Part shown: in pieces, positions 48,190-57,411 of the stretch
Position numbering within the stretch: the stretch's first letter is position 1
Layout of the letters: each line of letters opens with the position of its first letter
Assembly (NCBI GenBank): GCA_013339895.1
Contig: JABACO010000016.1
Span: forward strand, 7,959,009-8,023,008
DNA from: Ephydatia muelleri
Taxonomy: Eukaryota > Porifera > Demospongiae > Spongillida > Spongillidae
Direction: 5' to 3'
Length of the DNA stretch: 64,000 nt
Notes under the pieces: generated by a model
What the model was told of the DNA's origin: nothing
The model's input: only the letters and a program-made list of their open reading frames with translations
The model's database searches: none
Translations under genes and position numbers: made by a program

Positions 48190-51100
48190 GGCTTCCACAG
48201 AAACGAAGGTGTCGGTACAAATATCGCCACCGTCACAACAATCCCCTTCACAACAGCTACTACAACCACCACAAATACTTTCATCTCAATCTTCACCGCA
48301 GCCGACATCAAAATCAAACTCTCTTTCAGCGTTTCATGTGTTGGAGGAGGCAAAAGACCATTCATCGACTGTCTCTGCGTCTGTAAGGAAACCGTGTTTG
48401 GTGCAAGGGTGTAGAGAAAATAATGCTCCATCCATGTGACACTCCCATATGTCCAGTCATGCTAAAGGAATTTTTCCTGGTGATGTCCTTATCACCTGGT
48501 TGCAGGAAAAACGTCTTTATATTTGCCACCATTGTTCGGAGTTTGTCCCATCAGTCCTCGCACAGTCGAAAATGTACATCTTCCGATTCATATCCATTGG
48601 CCTCCCCTGGTAGCCAGTCCAATATTTCAAACTCAAGTGCTCTTCCATCAGATGTGTTACCTTCCTTAGAAGAGGTTTTCAGCCTCAAATGTGCCACCAT
48701 TCGATTTATTCCAAACCGAGCTAAACATGCCTTTGCAAGAGCTCTCTCCTCAACTTTACAGACGATTGTTTCTGAGAACTCCTTGGAATTGAAGTATTAA
48801 TGCTTCCAAAGTGCATCCTTCCAAGTGCCAAGAGAGGAGGCCGTCATAATAAACCAGTCCCCATTGAGGCTCTTTGTGACCTTTGGTTAAAGGATAGCTT
48901 CAGTGAATTGTGGAGGATGGCAAAGGCCCGTGCTTCACCATCCAACCGATTGCATCATGCCAAGGACAGCTCTTCAAAACAACAGGTGGCCTCAGCAATC
49001 TCCCTTGCACAAGATGGTCTGTATGGCAAAGCATGTCAGGCATTAGTTTCAACAGGTGTTGCACCAAATTCTGAAGAGACATGGAAGTCAAAGCACCCCA
49101 AGTGCGAACAACCCACCACACCTGCAGCACCTGAATTTGATACTAGCATTCACAGCTATGTTAACATAATGGCAATTTTGAGATCATTTCCTAAACTCAC
49201 TGCTGTCGGGCCTACTGGCCTCCGTGTCCAGCATCTCATTGATGCAGCAGAGACTTCTTTTCAGACAGCGATTCTGTCTTCTCTCAAGGCAGTTGTTCAT
49301 CTTCTGCATCAGGAAAAGCCCCATCTCACTGTCTGTCTACCTCGCTGGTGGAAACCTGACTGCATTGAATAAATCTAAGCCTGATTGCCCCCTGGATGTT
49401 CGGCCCATTGCTGTTGGAGAAACCCTCCGTCGCCTGACGGGAAAGTGTCTTTGTGCTGCAGTGAAGTGCAAGGCAGCAGAGTTCTTTCAACCACATCAAT
49501 TTGGTGTGGCATGCCCTTTTGGCACAGAGAAAATTGCCCATGAGCTAAGGGGGTGTATTGAGGAGCATTGGTCTGATCCTGAATTTGCTGTTCTTAAGGT
49601 AGATCTGAAGAACGCATTTAACGTGGTGTCACGTCAGGCACTCTTGGTTGAAGTTAAAAATCACTTTCCAGAGTTACTCCCTTGGGCCTGTTGGTGCTAT
49701 GGGCTAAATCCTTTTTTATGGCACATGATGGGTCATCTGCAGTCTGAATCTGGAGTTCAGCAAGGGGATCCACTTGGTCCTCTTTTTTTTGACCTGGTCT
49801 TGAACTTACTGATTTCTGAAATATCTAAAGATGAAGTTTGTTCGAATCTTCAATTCCATGCCTATCATGATGACGGAGTGCTGGCTGGTCCCATATCTGC
49901 GGTGCATAGGGCACTGGCATTGATCAAAGTTATTGGTCCACCACTTGGTCTGTTCGTGAATATGTCAAAATGTGAGGTCTTCAGCCGGAGTGATTTGAGC
50001 TTGTTTCCATCTGACATGAAACAGTCTCACAATCCCAACATTGAGATATTGGGAATTCCAATAGGTGATAAAGATTTTTGCTCAGCCTTTATCTCCAGGA
50101 AGCGGTCTGAGGCAAGACCCTTGCTTGAAAGACTTGAGGAAGTTGGTGCAGTGGACCCTCAGGTTGCTTTAACACTTTTGCGTATGTGTGGTGGATTTTG
50201 TCGGCTTGCACATCTAGCCTGTGTCACTCCTCCTTTACTTGCTATGGCTTCTCTTCAGCTTTTTGATGAGGATGTTCGTAGAAGTTTTTCACTATGCACT
50301 GCAGTTGATACAACTGATGTTGCCTGGCAGCAGGCCCAGATAAGCCTAAGCAGAGGAGGGTTGGGCATGAGGTCTCTGTCCCTACACTCACCTGCAGCAT
50401 TCATTGCATCTGGCTATGGCTCCCCTTCCAACAACCATCTCTCTGATGCAATACAGACATTCAATGAGTCTGTATCTCCTTCTGATGGAATTCAGTGTGA
50501 TGGTTTAGTTCCATCTTCAGTCCATCAAAATCAACTTCGAGCAAGATTGACATCCATCAGTTCAATAACATCCTGATCATTTCTTCTGTTGCTGATAAGG
50601 CTCGTTTGTTGTCTGTCTCATTCCCACATGCTGCTTCATGGCTAACTGTAGTCCCTTCTGAAGGTCTCGGCCTTCATCTTGAGCCCTCAGTATTCCAGGT
50701 AGCAGTCAGGTGGTGGCTTGGTTTGGACACCTCCAATGGTTCCCTGTGTGCCCTATGCCCAAACAGTGCATTAGATCCCCTTGGTCATCATGCTACAACG
50801 TGCAAAAAAGGAGGAGACGTAGTCACCCGCCACAACCAGCTGCGAAATGTGTTGGCGGAGACTTGCCGTAGAGCCCACTTGAGCGTAAAGGTGGAGATGG
50901 GTAGCTATCTTACATCTGAGCATGACCATTCACGCCCTGCAGACATTTTGCTACCCAACTGGGCCCTTTGCAAACCAGCTGCCTTTGATATTTCAGTGAC
51001 ATCACCGCTAAACCCCAAAATCGTTTCAGTAGTGGGATTGTCAGCTGGGGCAGCCGCCTTGTCCACTGAAGAGCGAAAGCATACTGAGAATGACCCCAAA

Positions 51101-51400
51101 TGCAATGCTTTGGGCTGGTGTTGTGTACCTCTGGTCACGGAGTCCTATGGTGCTTGGGGAAAGGAAGCCACGGGCTCGTTTAAGATGCTTGCCTCACGTC
51201 TTGCCATCATATCTGGCAAACCAAAGTCAGTTGTGCTGTCTGACCTGTATAGCAGGCTCAACGTGCATCTGGTGAGGGCAAATGCGACAGCAATCCTTTC
51301 CAGGTGGCCCTGTACATGCATTTGTATTCCCATTCGTGTATCTCGTGTATCTTGTTTTCTAATAATGAATACACGAATGGGAATAAATGCACGTACAGGA
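48190..51400 (+). mobile_element. Non-LTR retrotransposon with restriction-like endonuclease, near full-length, broken
   Basis: The most complete copy in the window. An N-terminal Ser/Pro/Gln-rich region (about 48190-48440) and RFIPNRAKHAFARALSSTL (48.7 kb) precede the reverse transcriptase: LTAVGPTGLRVQHLI, then, after a frameshift near 49310, LAGGNLTALNKSKP, PFGTEKIAHEL, VDLKNAFNVV, VQQGDPLGPLFF and YHDDGVLAGP (the catalytic YxDD). After another frameshift near 50540 come the finger CALCPNSALDPLGHHATTC, GGDVVTRHNQLRNVL, RPADILL and AFDISVTSP, ending with LGWCCVPLVTESYGAW. RT followed by a CCHC finger and an R/KHx-P(A)D-D nuclease is the layout of early-branching single-frame non-LTR elements (R2, R4, HERO type). 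Three or more frame breaks make it inactive. A hairpin and (ATT)n tail end it. Confidence 0.85.
51311..51397 (+). ncRNA. 3'-terminal hairpin of the non-LTR element
   Basis: The arms 51311-51341 and 51369-51397 are inverted (CATTCGTGTAT against ATACACGAATG, extending to TGTACATGC/GCACGTACA with small bulges), loop 27 nt. It sits directly after the end of the coding region and is followed by (ATT)n at 51401-51436. A 3'-UTR stem-loop next to a simple tail is where such reverse transcriptases recognise their template in related families; that role here is inference. Confidence 0.55.
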
Positions 51401-51502
51401 TTATTATTATTACTTTTGGATTATTATTATTATTTTAAAATATATCTACATTACATCACAAGGATATATGCTACTATTACACTATGTACATGCATAGCGA
51501 AA

Positions 51503-52384
51503 CTAAACCAAATTGCATGCTCTGCTTAGGAGAGCTCTGGCATTGCACCTCACCAGGGTTACGTTTAGCTTCCCATAGATCTCTACCAAGGTCTTTGACT
51601 TCTGGTGTCCTATGCCAAAGGACAGGCGTGAGGCCAAATGGGAAAAAGCCTGCCTGGCTTCAAGACCCCAGTTCCCATAGCTCTCCACAGCAAGAGGGAT
51701 GCATTTCCATCCAAGAGTATCACACTTGGGGTCATTCGCCTGGTGCTTCCTCTGCTCTGCCAGTAGTGCAGCTGTTCCTGAAGTAACGCTTGATTCACGA
51801 AGTGACACAGGTGTAAGAGGAGACGTCACAGTTACATCAAAAGCGGCAGAGATTCCACCTATCCAATTGTTCACTAGGGCATCCGCAGGACGAGACCTAG
51901 AAAGGTCAGGGGTGAGTGCACTACCTGCCTCGATCGTCACTCTAAGGTTTGCCTTGTGGCAAATATCTACAAAGACATCTCGCAGCTGGTTATGTCGGAG
52001 AACCACATCACCACCTCGTCTGCATGACAATGCATGATGCCCCAGGGGGTCCAAAGCTATTTCAGGACATAGCAGACAGCAGGAGGCTGTTGTTGTTTCT
52101 AAACCCAGCCACCACGAAATAGCTGTGCGGAATTCACTAGGGTCAAGATGCAGGCCAGGCTCACCCGAAGGAAGGACTGAAACCCATGAAGTGGCCAAGG
52201 AAGCAGAGGTAGAGAGGAGGTGAGCTTTGTTTGCTGGAGAAGCTGAGTCGTACAAACTACTGTAAGTCGAGCTATCCAGCATATGGGAGAGAGATCTCTG
52301 TGAGGGAGGAGACTCAATGGCAGACTCTGGAGATATGGCATCTGAGGTAGAGACTAAGCTATTGAAGGTATTAACCGCATGAAT
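51503..52384 (-). pseudogene. Non-LTR retrotransposon, 5'-truncated copy (minus)
   Basis: An open frame with no internal stop covers the C-terminal 290 residues: AVNTFNSLVSTSD, WWLGLETTTASCCLLCPEIA, HHALSCRRGGDVVLRHNQLR, SRPADALVNNW, AAFDVTVTSPLTPVSLRESS and LGWKCIPLAVESYGNW. Zinc finger, RHN and PAD...D of the endonuclease are all present, but the reverse transcriptase is missing. The 5' end at about 52384 abuts the AT-rich tail of the next element. It lies tail-to-tail with the plus-strand copy at 48.2-51.4 kb. Confidence 0.85.
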
Positions 52385-52795
52385 ATTATTTTTTATTATT
52401 AAATTATTATTATTATTAAAGAACATGAAAAAGTACAAGCATAAATACAAGATTCAGACACATGATACACAAAATAGCAAGTTGCTAGCCTATTGAAGCT
52501 CAGGAGGAGGTACGGACCTTGACAGCATCGCTGTTGCATTTGCTCTCACAATGTACATGTTCAGCCTCCCATAAAGTTCATGGAGAACCACTGACTTTGG
52601 TTTGCCCAATGAAGTAGCTAGGCGGGAAGCAAGTTTGGAAACGAAATCCATTGCTGCCAAGCCCCACGCTCCATAGAACTCTGCAACCACAGGAACACAT
52701 ACCCAACCCAAGTCTGCACATTTAGCAACACTAGCTTTGAGCTTCCTCTCTTCAGTAGCCTTTGCTGCTGCACCAGCCGTCACTTCCGCTTCCAG
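52385..52795 (-). pseudogene. Non-LTR retrotransposon tail with (TAA)n end (minus)
   Basis: The minus strand reads GAAAKATEERKLKASVAKCA, LGWVCVPVVAEFYGAWGLAA and KSVVLHELYGRLNMYIVRAN, then a stop near 52490, about 65 nt of 3' UTR and a tail of TAATAATAATTTAATAATAA type (52385-52420). It ends exactly where the next minus-strand fragment begins, so the two are head-to-tail. Only the last about 95 codons are kept. Confidence 0.8.
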
Positions 52796-52977
52796 TAGGG
52801 TAAGTGGGTTAAACCAATGAAAAATTATACCAATTTGAAGTTCTTCATGAACATGGCTTCAGCGGGTGTCGTTAGATTATCCCTTCCTGCCACACAAATT
52901 TTTGTGGCCCCATATGAGATCAAATCACCTTTTCCCAATAAACTTTATTTAGGCATCAATTGGTTAAACAGAAACAG

Positions 52978-53345
52978 ATCAATCCTCCTCAATGGGAACA
53001 CATCAAGCATCGCCAGTTGATCCCCATCGGAGAGGTGGGCATCTATAAGAATACAATACATATATTATCAGAGAGTGTGTGCTAACACATACACGTGTAC
53101 TAACGTTAACCTTAAACAGATCAATCCCCCTCAATGGGAACACATCAAGCATCGCAAGTTGATCCCCATCGGAGAGGTGGGCATATATAAGAATGAAACG
53201 CATACATCATCTGAGGGTGTGTGCTAACACAACAGAACAAATCATCAGGAACACATCATGCATCACCAGTCAATCCCCATCGGAGAGGTGGGCATCTATA
53301 AGAATGCAATACATATGGGTGTGTGTGCTAACATATACGTGTGTA
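52978..53345 (+). repeat. Satellite, three units of about 120-140 bp
   Basis: Three tandem units start near 52978, 53121 and 53241. Each contains ATCCCCATCGGAGAGGTGGG and then GTGTGTGCTAAC after ATATAAGAATG-type sequence. The third is shortened at its start. Frames spanning them have no similarity to known genes. Confidence 0.85.
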
Positions 53346-54260
53346 CTGACACACACGTATACACGTGTGCAGCTCTCTTGCATCTGCGATTAAAAAAAGG
53401 CAGCTCCAATATCAACATCAACGGAAAATAGGCGGGAGGCTAGTCGGGGGTAGAAGCCCGACTAGGGGGAGGGGTATACGGACTTCATTATTAGTACAGT
53501 AGAGAGTTGACTGTATCGCACATGGCGATCACTACCTATACCTAACGTACCCTATCGGAAACGAAGTATTAACAGCTGACTGTTACAGCGGACTTCGACT
53601 TGATAAACGCAGCTATTAAACTTATAAAATGACGTAAACGAGACATACGGTAAGCTGCATGAAAAAATGACTGTCACTCGCTTAGATTGTCACTCGATAG
53701 AGGCGATTGGTGCTAATAATGTATTGAGTGCCTTTCACTCGATTAAAATTTCACTCGTTTAAGTTCGAGTGACAAAGAGTGAACATCGCTCTTTTATTTT
53801 TGCTGTGTACACAGCCAAAAGTTATTTGTCTGGTACAGGATGTTACTGCTGAACATATATGTAACAGACTTGATGCAAACATGTTAAATACATGTTCAGC
53901 AGTATCAGATTATAACTTTTGCTGTGTATAGGGGCAGGCTTTTGCTTGCTCGTTCACACTTTCATGCTGACCATGCACGACTATGCCGGAATTCTATTTA
54001 TCGCCAAAAACCATTTAAAAGTATAATATTTTCATTACAATTTTTTTTTTTCGCAATTTGCGTGAAAAGGCGTCAACATGAAACATGAAAAGGATTTACA
54101 TTGGCAGTCAGAATTGAAAAATTGTCGAACAAATTTTTTCTTAGGGATCGCGGGGCCCCCCTTTTGCCGCGGGGCCCGGGGTAGCTTACCCCCCTCCCCC
54201 CCCCCCTCTCAACGGCACTGACTGCCAGATCCTTTTGAACAGTCTCAGAAAACGAAATGG
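53346..54260. other. Non-coding stretch
   Basis: No supported gene. Repeated CACTCG/CGAGTG words at 53685-53785 and a GC-rich patch (GGGGCCCCCC, GCGGGGCCCGGGG) at 54150-54182. Confidence 0.4.
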
Positions 54261-54373
54261 AATGCTATGGAGGCTATGACTAGCATAGCCTTCGGGCTCC
54301 CATTGATGTTAAAACGACTAAAAACAATCAATGGGAGCCCTGAGGCTATGCTAGTCTTAGGCTCCATAGCATT
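54261..54373. repeat. Foldback with 47-nt arms
   Basis: The arms 54261-54307 and 54327-54373 are inverted with a few mismatches (AATGCTATGGAG outermost, GGGCTCCCATTGAT innermost), loop 19 nt. Probable miniature foldback element; no clear target duplication. Confidence 0.8.
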
Positions 54374-54831
54374 TAGTGATTGGGCGGAGAAAAAAAAAGA
54401 AGTAATTTATTTCTCCCAGTCTACACAGTATTACATAAAAAAAGAGGCACGCGCGTATCGACAAACCCTGCAATAAAAAAGTGACCAAACTAAAAGAACA
54501 AAAAATGGGCTGAGTAGACCCCGTACACCTGACACAGGCAGTAGGGCAAGGCACGGCTCACATGCCGAAATGGTGTAAAGTTTGTGCGCGGCGTCGAATT
54601 TCTGCTGAGTGACACTACCAAGTCAACAGAAATCAGATCGATTAGTTGCCGTCCCAGGGATCATTCGACTTCGCGCCGCCCACTCAAGTGAACTCTTACA
54701 AGTGCAGTTCGGCGACAGGGGAGGACATGGATACAGACCTCGGGCCACTACGACATCATACCTCGAGCAATAATTACTTCAAGCTCTGACCGAACGCACA
54801 AGCCATTGCTCACGAACCCCACATACTAGAT

Positions 54832-55022
54832 AGTCTCGTACCCAGACCCAGATTCCGCGGGTGGATTACATCACCGCTACGTGGAAGTAGAGAGGAGAAC
54901 ATGTATCTAGATTACTGAAGAGCACCGAACTTATATCGCACTGTTTTGAGGGAACCACTTTCCACGTAGCGGTGATGTAATCCACCCGCAGCTGTTGGGA
55001 ATCTGGGTCTGGGTACGAGACT
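54832..55022. mobile_element. Foldback element carrying an acyl-CoA synthetase gene piece
   Basis: 191 bp with inverted arms of about 57-66 nt (outer AGTCTCGTACCCAGACCCAG; inner TTACATCACCGCTACGTGGA). An 11-bp target duplication, ACATACTAGAT, lies on both sides (54821-54831 and 55023-55033). The 68-nt core at 54890-54951 matches 57638-57703 of the neighbouring acyl-CoA synthetase gene: the end of intron 1, the acceptor CTAG and the first 40 nt of exon 2, with a few differences. Long 9-11 bp duplications and capture of gene pieces are features of Mutator-like elements, but no transposase is present to prove it. The foldback at 13655-13746 is an empty relative. Confidence 0.85.
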
Positions 55023-55033
55023 ACATACTAGAT

Positions 55034-56477
55034 GATTCTGCAGCGCGGTATTTATACTCCATACCGGTGAAACGATAGACTTGTGGTCTGAAACCGTCGG
55101 GGACAAGATAAAATTATAAACACTTCATCCCCGCGAAAAGGCATACATTATACAATTTCCAGTACATGCATGTACGCGCAATAGAAATGTAAACGCTGCG
55201 TTGAAATGTATGGCTAATTAAAAATCCAGACTCTGATTCTCCGTGCGTAAGTAGCAATGTGTAGAGGACATTTCAGACTTCTAGAATAGGAGAAACATGC
55301 GCTAGGTTCCTTTTCGCGGAAATGATCCCATATGTTCCCAGCTACAAAGCGAGACGTATACTACTGGCTGGCTGCAGCTATCAACACTACTGTGTAGCAG
55401 AGGAGCTGATAAGAATACACCTTCAGTCATTAAATGCACACAATAGTAAAAAACACAACAAACAAAAACTGTTTGAAGACCATTTGCTGGCTTAAACAGA
55501 AGCACAGTTCCCGCTTTGGATGGTCCCAGAGCTGCAGTATATAAGATTAGTTCATCTCCAGTGACAACACAACTCCAGGATGGGGCAAAGATGTCAGGTC
55601 ATGTGAAATATCACTCCAAGGATTGGCCACTTTTTCTTGACACCATAGTAACCATGTCTGGGTGTTTGCCATCTGAGCGATGCAGGCCAGGAGGGACCAA
55701 ATGCAATGGGTTGTGAGCAGATGCCAGAGCTCTGTGGACGAGATGGAGTGGTGATTACATCAACCTCACTGACAGTTTAGACCGTGGGTACCCACCCAGT
55801 GCTACTCACCTCTGCAGGACAATGATGGTAGCAATGGCATCCTTACAAGGGTGTCCCTAAAGGCTGACAATGATGGTAGCCATGGGGTCCTTACAAGGGT
55901 GTCCCTAAAGGCTGACAATGATCCCTACTGCATGTACTATTATCGCAATGCAAAGGCTCAGATATGTGGTAGGCAGGGCATGGAGCCAATCCATGACAGA
56001 GGCAGCCAATAGCCTGGCACCAGACGTTAGGTGCAGACTCGGGTTCAAAAGTACATCTGACAGACATGTCAGTGTGATAAGGGTACTGAAATCAACAGAC
56101 CTCACCCAATTTCCTCCCCTAGTCATATCCATTATTCTATGGGGAGCATGTTCCTGTTGGAGATGGCAACCGAAAAAAGTAAATGAGCTGATGATGTTGG
56201 GGAAGAAAAAAAATACCTCTTGAACGTTGGACAAAATTTTTTTGTCCAGATTCAAACTGACTTTCCATTGACTGCATCTTATGTTCAATCATCTATTTGG
56301 GCCCTTATTTTATTATTATTATTTTATTTTTTATTTTAAAGAAAAACAGACACGGAATATTATTGATCCAAAAATGGATGGCCGAATTCCAATAATTGGA
56401 AGCCATATAAAACGCATCGTGTGTAATTTTTTTTGTAAGTTTGTTATTTAGCTAACACTGTTAAAATTTTATTGCGG
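55034..56477. other. Non-coding stretch with a 48-bp duplication
   Basis: No supported gene. A perfect-looking tandem duplication of 48 bp lies at 55818-55865 and 55866-55913 (GACAATGATGGTAGC...CCCTAAAGGCT) with two differences between copies. Confidence 0.55.
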
Positions 56478-57305
56478 TATATGGGACAGTTCACGCGAAA
56501 ATGATAACTCGCATTTATATATAAAATGTTATATAAATGCTTCTCGTTTGAATCGCCATATCTTCCGAACGGTTAACGCTATCGACATCCTATTTTCAAC
56601 ACTTCATACCACACCATTTCTCTATGGCAGAATATGTTTTGGGGTCTTGCACTTGCTCCTTGCCAGTAATGCAACGTTCGATACCCCACCGGGTTCAAAC
56701 CCGCCATAACTTTCTGTAGGAGTAATCAAATCGCTTCAAATTCGGTTTGTAGGTGGAGAGGTCCTATATCTATCTATTTGTTCTGTTCGTTAATTTTCAT
56801 GCAATCCGTTACGGAGATACAGTTGAACAAACTACGTGCACATTTTCGCGCTCGTTTCGCGCCAATGATTTGGGCAAATTGCGCTCCGCTCAATGTATGG
56901 GGAGGCGGGGATTATTACATTGGCGCGAATCAAGCGGGAAAACGTGCACGTAGTTTATTCAACTGTATCTCCGTAACAGATGGCATAAAAATTAACGAAC
57001 AGAACAAATCGATAGGTATAGGACCTCTCTACCTACATACCGAATTTTGAAGCGATTTCATTACTCCTACAGAAGTTATGGCGGGTTTGAACCCGGTGGA
57101 GTATCGAACGTTGCAATACTGGCAAGGAGCAAGTGCAAGATCCCAAAAAGTATTTTACCATAGAGAAATGGTGTGGTATGAAGTGCTGAAAATAGGATGT
57201 TGATAGCGTTTACCGTTCGGAAGATAACGATTCAAACGAGAAGCATTTATATAACATTTTATATATAAATGTGAGTTATCATTTTCGCGTGAACAGTCCC
57301 ATATA
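56478..57305. mobile_element. 828-bp palindromic (foldback) element
   Basis: The arms 56478-56867 and 56919-57305 are inverted copies of about 390 bp with few mismatches, around a 51-nt spacer. The outer end is TATATGGGACWGTTCACGCG. Each arm contains a T-arm-like CCGGGTTCAAACCCG word. No protein is encoded. TATA at the edges may be target sequence but the exact ends are ambiguous. It lies 107 bp upstream of the first ATG of the acyl-CoA synthetase gene, i.e. in its presumed promoter. Confidence 0.85.
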
Positions 57306-57411
57306 TAAACAGATAAAGCGCGGCGCGCAGTTGTGGCCGAGGCTCATCCCTTTCAATGTACAGTATGAATATATTAACGCCCGCTCAACCTCCAATAACT
57401 AATCCGCCCTT

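Noticed and set aside
56684-56704. CCGGGTTCAAACCCG, like a tRNA T-arm or a B box
   Set aside because: No acceptor, D or anticodon arm can be built around it; the same word is present in the other arm of the palindrome, so it is part of the foldback.
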